NCBI GenBank assembly: GCA_004143945.1
Contig: SEHB01000004.1
Span: 1 to 64,000, forward strand
Length of the DNA stretch: 64,000 bases
From: Lysobacteraceae bacterium
GTDB taxonomy: Bacteria > Pseudomonadota > Gammaproteobacteria > Xanthomonadales > Rhodanobacteraceae
Reading direction: 5' to 3'
Made by a program: the position numbers and the translations under genes. The notes under the pieces were generated by a model. That model was given only the letters and a program-made list of their open reading frames with translations. It was not told the origin of the DNA and did no database searches. Shown in pieces: positions 29,905 through 41,672 of the stretch. Position 1 is the stretch's first letter, and each line of letters starts with the position of its first letter.

Positions 29905-31056
29905 ATGACCGAACCCGCGATCCCCTTCAAGCCCAAGAAATCCGTCGCGCTGTCCGGCGTCGCCGCCGGCAATACCGCGCTGTGCACGGTCGGCCGCAGC
30001 GGCAACGACCTGCATTACCGCGGATACGACATCCTCGACCTCGCGACCACCAGCGAGTTCGAGGAGATCGCGCACCTGCTCGTGCACGGGAAGTTGCCCA
30101 CGCACGCGGAACTGGCGGGCTACAAGGCGAAGCTGAAATCGCTGCGGGGCCTCCCGGCATCGGTCAAGGCGGTGCTCGAGCAGTTGCCGGCCTCGGCGCA
30201 CCCGATGGACGTGATGCGCACCGGCGTGTCCGCCCTCGGCTGCACATTGCCCGAAAAGGACGACCACAACCACCCGGGCGCGCGCGACATCGCGGACCGC
30301 CTCATGGCCTCGCTCGGATCGATGCTGCTCTACTGGCACCATTTCGCGCTCAATGGCCGGCGCATCGAGGTCGAGACCGACGACGATTCGATCGGTGGCC
30401 ATTTCCTGCACCTGCTGCACGGGAAGGCGCCTTCCGACGCGTGGGTGCGCGCGATGCACACCTCGCTGATCCTCTACGCCGAGCACGAATTCAACGCCTC
30501 GACCTTCACCGCGCGCGTGATCGCGGGCACCGGCAGCGACATGCATTCGTGCATCGCGGGCGCGATCGGCGCGCTGCGCGGTCCCAAGCACGGCGGCGCG
30601 AACGAAGTCGCGTTCGAGATCCAGAAGCGCTACGACTCGCCGGACGAGGCCGAGGCGGACATCCGCGCGCGCGTCGAACGCAAGGAAGTCGTGATCGGCT
30701 TCGGCCATCCGGTCTACACGGTCAGCGACCCGCGCAACAAGGTGATCAAGGAAGTCGCGCGCGAACTGTCCGCGGAACAGCGCAACATGAAGATGTTCGA
30801 CATCGCCGAGCGGCTCGAGTCGACGATGTGGGAGATCAAGAAGATGTTCCCGAACCTCGACTGGTTCAGCGCGGTCAGTTACCACATGATGGGCGTGCCG
30901 ACCGCGATGTTCACGCCGCTGTTCGTGATCGCGCGCACCTCGGGCTGGAGCGCCCACGTGGTCGAGCAGCGCATCGACGGCAAGATCATCCGGCCGAGCG
31001 CAAACTACACCGGCCCGGAAGACCTCGCGTTCGTGCCGATCGACGGGCGCGGCTGA
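29905..31056 (+). CDS. prpC: 2-methylcitrate synthase
   Basis: A 383-residue citrate synthase family enzyme, which condenses propionyl-CoA with oxaloacetate. Recognised by [29 protein letters not shown], the catalytic His segments HHFALNG and [16 protein letters not shown], and [13 protein letters not shown]. The length fits PrpC rather than the longer hexameric GltA. The 150-base gap from prpB holds a hairpin but no obvious promoter. Its ribosome-binding site is GGAGC. Confidence 0.96.
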   Translation: MTEPAIPFKPKKSVALSGVAAGNTALCTVGRSGNDLHYRGYDILDLATTSEFEEIAHLLVHGKLPTHAELAGYKAKLKSLRGLPASVKAVLEQLPASAHPMDVMRTGVSALGCTLPEKDDHNHPGARDIADRLMASLGSMLLYWHHFALNGRRIEVETDDDSIGGHFLHLLHGKAPSDAWVRAMHTSLILYAEHEFNASTFTARVIAGTGSDMHSCIAGAIGALRGPKHGGANEVAFEIQKRYDSPDEAEADIRARVERKEVVIGFGHPVYTVSDPRNKVIKEVARELSAEQRNMKMFDIAERLESTMWEIKKMFPNLDWFSAVSYHMMGVPTAMFTPLFVIARTSGWSAHVVEQRIDGKIIRPSANYTGPEDLAFVPIDGRG

Positions 31057-31215
31057 GAGGCGCTTCCCGGCGTGCGGTCCCCCGGTCCCGACGCGCCGTC
31101 CACGCGGTCGCGGGCTCGCCGCACTTGTTTACTATCCCTCGGCCCGGGCCCGCTGCGATGATCATGGCACCCGCCTTGCATGACCCCGATCGGGCCATCC
31201 AGCGGGAGCAGGAAC

Positions 31216-31737
31216 ATGGGCGACGGTAGCGGAGCGGGGCGCAACCAGATGATCCTCGACAACGAGCTGTACATGAAGACCGAAGCGGGGCGCGACGAGA
31301 TCGCGAACCGCTCGCAGAAGCTCGCATCGGCAGTGCGTTCGATGCTTCTGCTCGTCGACGGGCGGCGCGATGCAGGGTTGCTGCGGAAACTCGGCGCCGG
31401 CCTGCACGCCGCGCCGGACGCGCTCGACCAGTTGCTCTCGATGGGCCTGATTGCCGACGCGGAAGCCGGCACCGGGCCTGCGGCGGCCGCGCCCGGGGTC
31501 GTCGCACCGTCGGATGTCGCGTTGCGCTACACCACGCTGAGCGGGCTGATGTCCGAGGCCGTGCGTGAGCACCTGGGCCTGCGCGGCTTCTTCATGCAGC
31601 TCAAGATCGAGCGCTGCAACGACGTGGCCGAGCTCGAGGCGCTGCTGCCCGACCTCGCCGAAGCCGTCGGCAAGGCGCGCGGGCGCGAGTTTGCGCGCGG
31701 ATGGGAACGCAGCGTCCGCGCCGCGCTGGCGAGCTGA
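31216..31737 (+). CDS. Uncharacterised protein with a DGRR helical domain
   Basis: A 173-residue soluble protein that I do not recognise. Residues about 35-75 read AVRSMLLLVDGRRDAGLLRKL...ALDQLLSMGLI, a winged-helix-like pattern often seen at the ends of regulatory or twitching-related proteins in this order. A low-complexity Ala/Pro/Gly linker follows, then a helical C-terminal half (LMSEAVREHLGLRGFFMQLKIERC). There is no signal peptide. It lies between prpC and minus-strand gst, and AGCAGGA precedes the ATG. Function unknown. Confidence 0.75.
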   Translation: MGDGSGAGRNQMILDNELYMKTEAGRDEIANRSQKLASAVRSMLLLVDGRRDAGLLRKLGAGLHAAPDALDQLLSMGLIADAEAGTGPAAAAPGVVAPSDVALRYTTLSGLMSEAVREHLGLRGFFMQLKIERCNDVAELEALLPDLAEAVGKARGREFARGWERSVRAALAS

Positions 31738-31795
31738 CGCTTTGCCGGGCACTGCGACAATCTGACATACGCCGGCGCATGTGGCCGGCGTGGCG

Positions 31796-32407
31796 TCAGG
31801 CGAGCCCTTCCTCGCGCAGCGCCTTGTGGACCGCCGGATCGGCGTCCATGCGCGCGGAGAAGCGTGCGAGCTGGTCGAGGCCGGACAGGTCGACGCCCTG
31901 GCTTCGAGCCCAGCGCAGCACCACGTAGAGATACGGATCGGCAATCGAGCGGGCGCCCGCGATACCTTCGCGCCCCGCGAGCTGCGCGTCGGCGCGCTCG
32001 AGCAGCACGCGGATCGTCGAGCGCGCATTGGCCTTGCTCTTCTCGATCATGGCCGGGTCCTCGAGATACGCCGAAGCCCCGAACAGCGGCTTGAAGGCGG
32101 GATGCACGTCGGCGTTGACGAACGCGAGCCAGCGGTTGACCTCGGCGCGTCCCTTCGGCGTGCCGTCGCCGCCGAGCCGCGCTTCGGGAAAGCTGTCGGC
32201 GAGGTAGTTGAGGATCGCCGCGTTCTGGGTGAGCACCCAGCCGTCGTGTTCGAGGACCGGCACGGCTCCGGCCGGATTGAGCGCACGGAACGCGGGCGTC
32301 TGCCGTTCCTCGCGGCTCACGCGCACGGCCTCGTAGGGCGCGCCGATCCATTCGAGCACGATGTGGTCGGCGAGCGAGCAGGCGCCGGGCGTGTAGTAGA
32401 GCTTCAT
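31796..32407 (-). CDS. gst: Glutathione S-transferase, bacterial beta-like
   Basis: A 203-residue GST. The thioredoxin-like N-terminal domain begins MKLYYTPGACSLADHIVLEW and contains Cys 10, the catalytic residue of beta-class GSTs. It includes NPAGAVPVLEHDGWVLTQNAAILNYLAD (cis-Pro and glutathione-binding SNAIL-like segment). The C-terminal helical domain follows with SIADPYLYVVLRW. It lies downstream of fadH on the same strand with a gap of 91 bases. Its physiological substrate cannot be told. Confidence 0.93.
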   Translation of the reverse strand: MKLYYTPGACSLADHIVLEWIGAPYEAVRVSREERQTPAFRALNPAGAVPVLEHDGWVLTQNAAILNYLADSFPEARLGGDGTPKGRAEVNRWLAFVNADVHPAFKPLFGASAYLEDPAMIEKSKANARSTIRVLLERADAQLAGREGIAGARSIADPYLYVVLRWARSQGVDLSGLDQLARFSARMDADPAVHKALREEGLA

Positions 32408-32498
32408 CGAATGTTCCTCTGCAGACGGTCCCCGATTGTACGCTCGCCGGCGCAGTGCGCCTGCGCGCTGCATCGTGCGCGAGGCCGCGCGATCGGCG

Positions 32499-34610
<2,112 letters not shown>

Positions 34611-34668
34611 TCATTCCCGTTGCCGACGCAACGCGGCGGCGCCACCGCCGCCACCTTCACGAGCCGAC

Positions 34669-37296
34669 ATGCAGACTTCGAACACGCGCTACCGCAAACC
34701 CCTGCCGGGCCACGATCTCGACTGGTTCGACGCGCGCGAGGCGATCGATGCATTGAGTCCCGGTGCATGGGCCGGGCTGCCGTACACCGCGCGCGTGCAC
34801 GCCGAGAACATCGTGCGTCGCGCGGAGCCCGCGCGCATCGACGACTACCTGCGCCAGTTCATCGAGCGTCGCCGTGACCTCGATTTCCCGTGGTTCCCCG
34901 CGCGCGTCGTCTGCCACGACATCCTCGGCCAGACCGCACTGGTCGATCTCGCCGGCCTGCGCGACGCGATCGCGCAGCAGGGCGGTGATCCCGCCGCGGT
35001 GAATCCCGTGGTGCCGGTGCAACTGATCGTCGACCACTCGCTCGCGGTCGAATGCGGCGGCTCCGATCCCGACGCGTTCGCGAAGAACCGCGCGATCGAG
35101 GACCGTCGCAACGAGGACCGCTTCCACTTCATCGACTGGACGAAGAAGGCGTTCCGCAACATCGACGTGATCCCGCCGGGCAACGGCATCATGCACCAGA
35201 TCAACCTCGAGAAGATGTCGCCGGTCGTGTACGTGCAGGACCGCGTGGCCTTCCCGGACACCTGCGTCGGCACCGACAGCCACACGCCGCACGTCGACGC
35301 GCTCGGCGTGATCGCGATCGGCGTCGGCGGGCTCGAGGCCGAGAACGTGATGCTCGGACGCGCCTCGTGGATGCGCCTGCCGGACATCGTCGCGGTCGAG
35401 CTGTCGGGCAAGCCGCAGGCGGGCATCACCGCGACCGACGTCGTGCTCGCGCTGACCGCGTTCCTGCGCCAGCAGAAGGTCGTCGGCGCCTACCTCGAGT
35501 TCCGCGGCGAAGGCGCGGCGGCACTGACCGTCGGCGACCGCGCGACGATCTCGAACATGGCGCCCGAATACGGCGCGACTGCGGCGATGTTCTTCATCGA
35601 CGACAACACGCTCGACTACCTGCGCCTGACCGGGCGCGACGAACGGCAGGTCGCGCTGGTCGAGGCCTACGCGAAGACGGCAGGACTCTGGGCCGACGAC
35701 CTCGCGTCCGCGCAGTACGAGCGCACGCTGCACTTCGACCTGTCCGCGGTCGTGCGCAACATGGCCGGCCCGTCGAATCCGCACCGGCGCCTGCCGGTCA
35801 GCGAACTCGGCACGCGCGGCATCGCCGACGCGTCCGCGCTCGAATCGGGCAGGCGAGATGAAGGCCGCGGCCTGATGCCGGACGGCGCGGTCATCATCGC
35901 CGCGATCACGAGCTGCACGAACACGTCCAATCCGCGCAACGTGATCGCCGCCGCGCTGCTCGCGCGCAATGCGAATGCGCGGGGCCTCGTGCGCAAGCCC
36001 TGGGTGAAGTCCTCGCTCGCACCGGGATCGAAGGCGGTCGAACTTTACCTCGAGGAAGCGGGGCTCCTGCCGGAACTCGAGCGGCTCGGTTTCGGCATCG
36101 TCGGCTTCGCCTGCACGACGTGCAACGGCATGAGCGGCGCACTCGATCCCGCGATCGAGCGGGAAATCATCGAACGCGACCTCTACGCGACCGCGGTGCT
36201 CTCCGGCAATCGCAACTTCGACGGCCGCATCCATCCGTACGCGAAGCAGGCGTTCCTCGCCTCGCCGCCGCTGGTGATCGCGTACGCGATCGCGGGCACG
36301 GTGCGCTTCGACATCGAGAAGGACGTGCTCGGCGTCGATGCCGACGGCGACGACGTGCGCCTCAAGGACATCTGGCCCGGCGACGACGAGATCGACGCCG
36401 TGGTGAAGTCGGCGGTCAAGCCCGCGCAGTTCCGCAAGGTCTACGAACCGATGTTCCGCATCGTGCCGGACCGCGGCGAACCCGCCGCGCCGCTGTACGA
36501 CTGGCGGCCGCAAAGCACCTACATCCGCAGGCCGCCGTACTGGGAAGGCGCGCTCGCGGGTGAACGCACGCTGCGCGGCATGCGCGCGCTTGCGGTGCTC
36601 GGCGACAACATCACGACCGACCACCTGTCGCCGTCGAACGCGATCCTTCCGCGCAGCGCCGCGGGCGAATACCTCGCGAAGATGGGACTGCCGGAGGAAG
36701 ACTTCAATTCGTACGCGACGCACCGCGGCGACCACCTCACCGCGCAGCGTGCGACATTCGCGAATCCGAAGCTGCAGAACGAGATGGTGCGCGACGCCGA
36801 TGGCAGCGTGAAACAGGGCTCGCTCGCGCGGGTGGAACCCGAAGGCCGGGTCGTGCGCATGTGGGAGGCGATTGAAACCTACATGCAGCGCAGGCAGCCG
36901 CTGGTCATCATCGCGGGTGCCGACTACGGCCAGGGCAGCTCGCGCGACTGGGCCGCCAAGGGCGTGCGACTCGCAGGCGTCGAGGCGATCGTCGCCGAGG
37001 GCTTCGAGCGCATCCATCGCACCAACCTCGTCGGCATGGGCGTGCTGCCGCTCGAGTTCAAGGCCGGACAGAACCGCCACACGTTCGGCATCGACGGCAG
37101 CGAGACCTTCGACGTGGTGGGCGAGCGCCGCCCCGGCGCGACCCTTGAGCTCGTGATCCATCGCACGGACGGCGCGCGCGTCGAGGTGCCGGTCACCTGC
37201 CGCCTCGACTCCGACGAAGACCTCGAGGTCTACGAAGCCGGTGGCGTGCTGCAGCGCTTCGCGCAGGATTTCCTCGCTGCACGCCACGTCGCCTGA
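34669..37296 (+). CDS. acnD: 2-methylcitrate dehydratase, Fe-S dependent (AcnD)
   Basis: An 875-residue aconitase-family protein. It dehydrates 2-methylcitrate to trans-2-methylaconitate, which PrpF then isomerises. The [4Fe-4S] ligands are C416 (ITSCTNTSNP) and C482/C485 (ACTTCNG). The mobile swivel domain carries GADYGQGSSRDWAAKG. The partner prpF directly downstream separates it from housekeeping AcnA. The ATG at 34669 begins MQTSNTRYRKPLPGHDLDW. An upstream TGG-CAAAAT (34596-34604) is a weak promoter candidate. Confidence 0.96.
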   Translation: MQTSNTRYRKPLPGHDLDWFDAREAIDALSPGAWAGLPYTARVHAENIVRRAEPARIDDYLRQFIERRRDLDFPWFPARVVCHDILGQTALVDLAGLRDAIAQQGGDPAAVNPVVPVQLIVDHSLAVECGGSDPDAFAKNRAIEDRRNEDRFHFIDWTKKAFRNIDVIPPGNGIMHQINLEKMSPVVYVQDRVAFPDTCVGTDSHTPHVDALGVIAIGVGGLEAENVMLGRASWMRLPDIVAVELSGKPQAGITATDVVLALTAFLRQQKVVGAYLEFRGEGAAALTVGDRATISNMAPEYGATAAMFFIDDNTLDYLRLTGRDERQVALVEAYAKTAGLWADDLASAQYERTLHFDLSAVVRNMAGPSNPHRRLPVSELGTRGIADASALESGRRDEGRGLMPDGAVIIAAITSCTNTSNPRNVIAAALLARNANARGLVRKPWVKSSLAPGSKAVELYLEEAGLLPELERLGFGIVGFACTTCNGMSGALDPAIEREIIERDLYATAVLSGNRNFDGRIHPYAKQAFLASPPLVIAYAIAGTVRFDIEKDVLGVDADGDDVRLKDIWPGDDEIDAVVKSAVKPAQFRKVYEPMFRIVPDRGEPAAPLYDWRPQSTYIRRPPYWEGALAGERTLRGMRALAVLGDNITTDHLSPSNAILPRSAAGEYLAKMGLPEEDFNSYATHRGDHLTAQRATFANPKLQNEMVRDADGSVKQGSLARVEPEGRVVRMWEAIETYMQRRQPLVIIAGADYGQGSSRDWAAKGVRLAGVEAIVAEGFERIHRTNLVGMGVLPLEFKAGQNRHTFGIDGSETFDVVGERRPGATLELVIHRTDGARVEVPVTCRLDSDEDLEVYEAGGVLQRFAQDFLAARHVA

Positions 37297-37365
37297 CGGG
37301 TCCGCCGGGCATCGGCGCGAACCGCCGGCCCGGCCGATGCGAACACCAGAACCGATGGAACGAAC

Positions 37366-38565
37366 ATGAAACACGCGCCGCAACTCCGCATCCCCGCCAC
37401 CTACATGCGTGGCGGCACCAGCAAGGGCGTGTTCTTCCGCCGGGACGACCTGCCCGAGGCCGCACGCGTGCCGGGACCTGCGCGCGATGCGCTGCTGCTG
37501 CGCGTGATCGGTTCGCCCGATCCCTACGGCAAGCAGACCGACGGCATGGGCGGGGCGACGTCGAGCACGAGCAAGGTCGTGATCATCGGCACGTCGAGCG
37601 TGCCCGGCCACGACGTCGATTACCTGTACGGCCAGGTGCCGATCGATGGCGACTTCATCGACTGGAGCGGCAACTGCGGCAACCTGTCGTCGGCGGTCGG
37701 TCCGTTCGCGATCGCGCAGGGGCTGATCGATCCTGCGCGCGTGCCGCGCGATGGCCACTGCACGGTGCGCATCTGGCAGGCCAACATCGGCAAGACGATC
37801 CTCGCGCACGTCCCCATCACGGGCGGCCAGGTGCAGGAGACCGGTGACTTCGAACTCGACGGCGTGACGTTCCCGGCCGCCGAGATCGCGCTCGAGTTCC
37901 TCGATCCGACCGAAGAAGGCGAGGACGGCGGCGCCATGTTCCCGACCGGCCAGCTCGTCGACGTACTCGAAGTGCCGGGCATCGGGCGCTTCAGTGTGAC
38001 GCTGATCAACGCGGGCGTGCCGATGGTGTTCGTCGACGCGACGGCACTCGGCTTCGACGGCACCGAACTGCAGCCCGTGATCAACGAAAGCCCCGCGACG
38101 CTCGCGAAGCTCGAGGCGCTGCGCGTCGCCGGCGCCGTGCGCATGGGCCTGGTACCTGACGCGGCCGCGGCCGCGCGTCGGCCGCTGACGCCGAAGGTCG
38201 CGTTCGTCGCGCCGCCGAAGGACTATCTCGCCTCGAGCGGCAAGCCGGTGCGCGCCGCCGACATCGACCTGCTCGCGCGCGCGGTCTCGATGGGCAAGCT
38301 GCACCACGCGATGATGGGCACGGCGTCGGTCGCGATCGCGACCGCGGCGGCGGTGCCGGGCACGCTCGTGAACGTCGCCGCGGGCGGCGGCATGCGCGAC
38401 GTGGTCCGCTTCGGCCATCCATCGGGCACGCTGCGCGTCGGGGCCGAAGTCGCGCGGCGCGGCGGGCAGTGGATCGCGACGCGCGCGCTGATGTCGCGCT
38501 CGGCGCGCGTGCTCATGGAAGGTGCGGTGCGCGTGCCGGCCGACGCGGTCGAGCAACGCGACTGA
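37366..38565 (+). CDS. prpF: 2-methylaconitate cis-trans isomerase
   Basis: A 399-residue PrpF of the diaminopimelate-epimerase-like fold. It contains IPATYMRGGTSKGVFFRRDDLP at the N-terminus, a nucleophile-type region SGNCGNLSSAVGPFAI, and AAGGGMRDVVRFGHPSGTL near the end. It converts trans- to cis-2-methylaconitate for the following hydration. The position 69 bases after acnD is the standard pairing. Confidence 0.95.
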   Translation: MKHAPQLRIPATYMRGGTSKGVFFRRDDLPEAARVPGPARDALLLRVIGSPDPYGKQTDGMGGATSSTSKVVIIGTSSVPGHDVDYLYGQVPIDGDFIDWSGNCGNLSSAVGPFAIAQGLIDPARVPRDGHCTVRIWQANIGKTILAHVPITGGQVQETGDFELDGVTFPAAEIALEFLDPTEEGEDGGAMFPTGQLVDVLEVPGIGRFSVTLINAGVPMVFVDATALGFDGTELQPVINESPATLAKLEALRVAGAVRMGLVPDAAAAARRPLTPKVAFVAPPKDYLASSGKPVRAADIDLLARAVSMGKLHHAMMGTASVAIATAAAVPGTLVNVAAGGGMRDVVRFGHPSGTLRVGAEVARRGGQWIATRALMSRSARVLMEGAVRVPADAVEQRD

Positions 38566-38652
38566 GGCAACCCGGCTCGCATCGCGCGCGTCTTCGGACC
38601 AGACTGGGCGGGCGGCCGCGCCCCGACGGCCGGAGGTGGGGGTAGGCCAGCC

Positions 38653-40101
38653 ATGACCGAGGAAGCCACGCGCTCGGCAGCGCGGCCAGCGCCGGATGCG
38701 TCGATGGTCGACATCGCGGATTACGTCGTCGACTACCGCATCGATTCCACCGAGGCCTTGGACACCGCGCGCTGGGTGCTGCTCGACTCGCTCGCCTGCG
38801 CGATGCTCGCGCTGGAGTTCCCCGAATGCGTGAAGCACCTCGGGCCGCTGGTGGCGGGCGCGACGCTGCCGGGCGGCGCACGCGTGCCGGGCACTGCGCA
38901 CGAGCTCGACCCCGCGCAGGCCGCCTACAACATCGGCGTGCTCGTGCGCTGGCTCGATTTCAACGACACCTGGCTCGCGGCCGAGTGGGGCCATCCTTCC
39001 GACAACCTCGGCACCATCCTCGCGCTCGCGGACTGGCTTTCGCGCAAGGCCGAGCGCGAAGGCGGCGCGGGGTTGACCGTCCGCGACGTGCTCGGGCTGT
39101 CGATCAAGGCGCACGAGATCCAGGGCTGCTACGCGCTGCAGAACGCATTCAACCGGGTCGGACTCGACCACGTGATCCTCGTGCGCCTCGCCTCGACCGC
39201 GATCGCGACGCACATGCTCGGCGGCGGCAAGCAGGAAATCGTGAACGCCGTCAGCCACAGCTGGATCGACAACGGCGCGTTGCGCGCCTATCGCCATGCA
39301 CCGAATACCGGCCCGCGCAAGAGCTGGGCCGCGGGCGATGCGTGCCGGCGCGCGGTGATCCATGCGCTCAACGCGATGAAGGGTTGCGTCGGCCATCCAT
39401 CCGCGCTGAGCGCGCGCACCTGGGGCTTCCAGGATGTCGCGTTCGGGGGGCAGCCGTTCCGGTTCGAGCGTGCGTTCGGCAGTTACGTGATGGAGAACGT
39501 GCTGTTCAAGGTCAGCCACCCGGCCGAGTTCCACGCGCAGACTGCGGTCGAATGCGCGCTGCAGCTGCATCCGCTCGTCGCGGGACGGCTCGACGGGATC
39601 GAGCGCGTCGTGATCGAGACGCAGGAGGCGGGGCGGCGCATCATCGACAAGACGGGCCCGCTCGCGAACCCGGCCGATCGTGACCATTGCCTCCAGTACA
39701 TGGTCGCGGTGTCGTTGATCTTCGGGCGCCTCGACGCCGCGGACTATTCCGACGCCGCCGCGTCGGACCCGCGCATCGACGCCATGCGCAAGCGTATGGA
39801 AGTGCGCGAGGAGCCGCGCTTCACGCGCGACTATCTGGATCCCGGCAAGCGCGCGATCGGCAACGCGGTGCAGGTGTTCTTCCGCGACGGGCGCGCGACG
39901 CCGCGGGTCGAGATCGACTTCCCGATCGGCCACCGCCGGCGCCGGACCGAGGCCATCCCGCTGCTGCGCGCCAAGCTCCGCGACGCTGTCGCGACCCGAC
40001 TGCCGCCCCTGCAGGCGCGCCGGATGGAAGCGGCCTGTGCGGACCCCGCCAGCCTCGACGCGCTGCCGATCCAGCGTTTCCTCGACTGGTTCGCAAAATG
40101 A
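38653..40101 (+). CDS. prpD: 2-methylcitrate dehydratase, cofactor-free (PrpD)
   Basis: A 482-residue MmgE/PrpD family protein. Typical blocks are DSLACAMLALEFPEC, WLDFNDTWLAAEWGHPSDNLG, SIKAHEIQGCYALQNAFN, RKSWAAGDACRRAV and FGSYVMENVLFKVSHPAEFHAQTAVECA. It performs the same dehydration as AcnD, with different stereochemistry, in other bacteria. Its presence with acnD-prpF gives two routes in one locus. The ATG at 38653 has GGAGGTGG upstream. The first 17 residues are poorly conserved. Confidence 0.95.
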   Translation: MTEEATRSAARPAPDASMVDIADYVVDYRIDSTEALDTARWVLLDSLACAMLALEFPECVKHLGPLVAGATLPGGARVPGTAHELDPAQAAYNIGVLVRWLDFNDTWLAAEWGHPSDNLGTILALADWLSRKAEREGGAGLTVRDVLGLSIKAHEIQGCYALQNAFNRVGLDHVILVRLASTAIATHMLGGGKQEIVNAVSHSWIDNGALRAYRHAPNTGPRKSWAAGDACRRAVIHALNAMKGCVGHPSALSARTWGFQDVAFGGQPFRFERAFGSYVMENVLFKVSHPAEFHAQTAVECALQLHPLVAGRLDGIERVVIETQEAGRRIIDKTGPLANPADRDHCLQYMVAVSLIFGRLDAADYSDAAASDPRIDAMRKRMEVREEPRFTRDYLDPGKRAIGNAVQVFFRDGRATPRVEIDFPIGHRRRRTEAIPLLRAKLRDAVATRLPPLQARRMEAACADPASLDALPIQRFLDWFAK

Positions 40102-40136
40102 ACTGACCCTATCCTTAACGGCATCTTCACACCATG

Positions 40137-40165
40137 TTGGCCGCGGGAACCGGCCCGGCTACACT
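40137..40165 (+). promoter_or_regulatory. Candidate ompA promoter
   Basis: TTGGCC (40137-40142) and TACACT (40160-40165), spaced by 17 bases, each match 4 of 6 consensus positions. The transcript would have a leader of about 140 bases, typical of long ompA leaders. A second weak hexamer TAGACT lies at 40221-40226. Confidence 0.4.
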
Positions 40166-40310
40166 GCGGCCTCACTTGGCTGAAGTGTTAAATGCACGTT
40201 TCCTGGGCGCGAATTTGGCGTAGACTAGGAGCGGATTGTCATGAAGTGTGAGCGTCCATCGGATCGGGCGGGCGCATGCCATTACCAAAACGAGAGAGGA
40301 GTCCTCCAGA

Positions 40311-41453
40311 ATGAAACGTAATGCCCTTAGTGCGCTCATCGCCCTGGCGCTCGTCGGCGGCACCGCGGTCGCCAACGCCCAGAGCTGGTATATCGCCCCG
40401 CGCATCGGCGCCAACATTTCCGACAGCAGCCGCGAAACCGACGTCTCCGCGTGGGGCGGCTTCGGCGTCGGCGTGTGGGTCAACCCGAACCTCGCGGTCG
40501 ACTTCGAATACTCGATCAACAACGCCGAGTTCGACGGCGGTTCGTGGCGCGACGGCCACGAGTGGGAGAGCGTGGGCCTCGGCGTGAGCGCGCGCTGGTT
40601 CTTCGGTGACGAAGGTTCGCAGTGGCGTCCGTACATCATGGGCGGCCTCGGCGCGCTGCGCCATGCGGCGTACTCGGGCTACCTGCTCGCGGACGAGGGT
40701 TACAACGAGAATGGCTGGGATCCGATGGCCACCCTCGGCGCCGGCGTCCAGTACAACATGTCCGAGCGCGTTGCGCTGCGCGGTGAAATCGCCGCCCGCT
40801 ACGACCACGACAACAACACGCGCGGCAACCTGTCCGACGCGCTGGGCTACAACATCTCGCACGAGAACGGCTACACCGACGCGATCGTCAGCGTGGGCCT
40901 GGTCTACAACTTCGGTGCCGCCCCGGCCGCTCCGGCTGCCGAGGCGCCGGCTGCTCCGCCGGCTGCTCCGGACTGCCGTACGCTCGACGACGACAACGAC
41001 GGCGTCAACAACTGCGACGACCGCTGCGCCGATACGCCGGCCGGCACCGTCGTCGGTCCGGACGGCTGCCCGCAGAAGGTCGTCATCGACCTGCGCGGCG
41101 TGAACTTCAAGTTCGACCGTCCGAAGACCGGTGAGTCGAACATCGAGCCGACCCTGCAGGTTCCGACGGCCGACTCGATCGCGATCCTCGACCAGGCGAT
41201 CGATGCGCTGAACCGTTACCCGGAGATCAAGGTCGAGCTCAACGGCCACACCGACTCCATCGGTACGGACGCGTACAACCAGGGCCTGTCGGAGCGTCGC
41301 GCGCAGATCGTGGCCGACTACCTGACGTCGCATGGCGTCGATGCGAGCCGCATCACCGCGGTCCAGGGCTTCGGCGAGAGCCAGCCGATCGACACGAACG
41401 ACACGAAGGAAGGCCGTGCGCGCAACCGCCGCACCGAGCTGAACGTCCAGTAA
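40311..41453 (+). CDS. ompA: OmpA family outer membrane porin-like protein
   Basis: A 380-residue outer membrane protein. The signal peptide [23 protein letters not shown] is followed by an eight-stranded barrel (about residues 24-205, ending in VYNF), then an Ala/Pro linker and a thrombospondin-3-like calcium repeat ([18 protein letters not shown]). The OmpA peptidoglycan-binding domain is VNFKFDRP...[10 protein letters not shown]...[13 protein letters not shown]...GFGESQP...NRRTEL. It tethers the outer membrane to the cell wall. A strong AGAGGAG site precedes the ATG, and an intrinsic terminator follows. Confidence 0.97.
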   Translation: MKRNALSALIALALVGGTAVANAQSWYIAPRIGANISDSSRETDVSAWGGFGVGVWVNPNLAVDFEYSINNAEFDGGSWRDGHEWESVGLGVSARWFFGDEGSQWRPYIMGGLGALRHAAYSGYLLADEGYNENGWDPMATLGAGVQYNMSERVALRGEIAARYDHDNNTRGNLSDALGYNISHENGYTDAIVSVGLVYNFGAAPAAPAAEAPAAPPAAPDCRTLDDDNDGVNNCDDRCADTPAGTVVGPDGCPQKVVIDLRGVNFKFDRPKTGESNIEPTLQVPTADSIAILDQAIDALNRYPEIKVELNGHTDSIGTDAYNQGLSERRAQIVADYLTSHGVDASRITAVQGFGESQPIDTNDTKEGRARNRRTELNVQ

Positions 41454-41474
41454 TACCGGACGACACGCAACACG

Positions 41475-41505
41475 AAAAAGCCCGGCGCAAGCCGGGCTTT
41501 TTTTT
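41475..41505 (+). terminator. Rho-independent terminator of ompA
   Basis: The stem AAAGCCCGGC/GCCGGGCTTT (41477-41500), 4-base loop GCAA, is followed by a T-run to 41505. It is a textbook intrinsic terminator 22 bases after the ompA stop. Confidence 0.97.
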
Positions 41506-41542
41506 GATCCCCAACCGAGCAGGGTGCGACCCGTGCCTGCGT

Positions 41543-41572
41543 CCCCTGCGGGAGCGGCGAAGCCGCGACCGT
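41543..41572. repeat. REP-like palindromic element 2
   Basis: CCTGCGGGAGCGGCGAAGCC and the following GCGACC form a GCGGC-GAA-GCCGC hairpin behind a GCGGGAG head. This resembles Pseudomonas/Xanthomonadales REP sequences. It sits between the ompA terminator and the convergent suhB stop. The rest of this 220-base gap shows nothing else. Confidence 0.6.
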
Positions 41573-41672
41573 GATAGTGCAGATTCGTCGCGTCGTCCGG
41601 TATCGAGGCTCCGCCGATCGCGCCTGCGACGCGCCTACGGTGCTACACCGCCTTCCGCCTCAACGCGCGACT

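Noticed and set aside
27274-30957. A 1227-codon minus-strand open frame opposite the GGDEF-EAL, prpB and prpC genes
   Set aside because: Same reasoning: it is a shadow of strongly supported plus-strand genes, without family features.
34657-39933. A 1758-codon open frame on the minus strand across acnD, prpF and prpD
   Set aside because: It is antisense to three well-conserved enzymes and its translation is Arg/His/Ala/Asp-rich with no domain; long antisense frames are expected at this GC content.
40201-40226. A second ompA promoter with TAGACT as -10
   Set aside because: No acceptable -35 at 16-18 bases; the upstream TTGGCC-17-TACACT pair is better.
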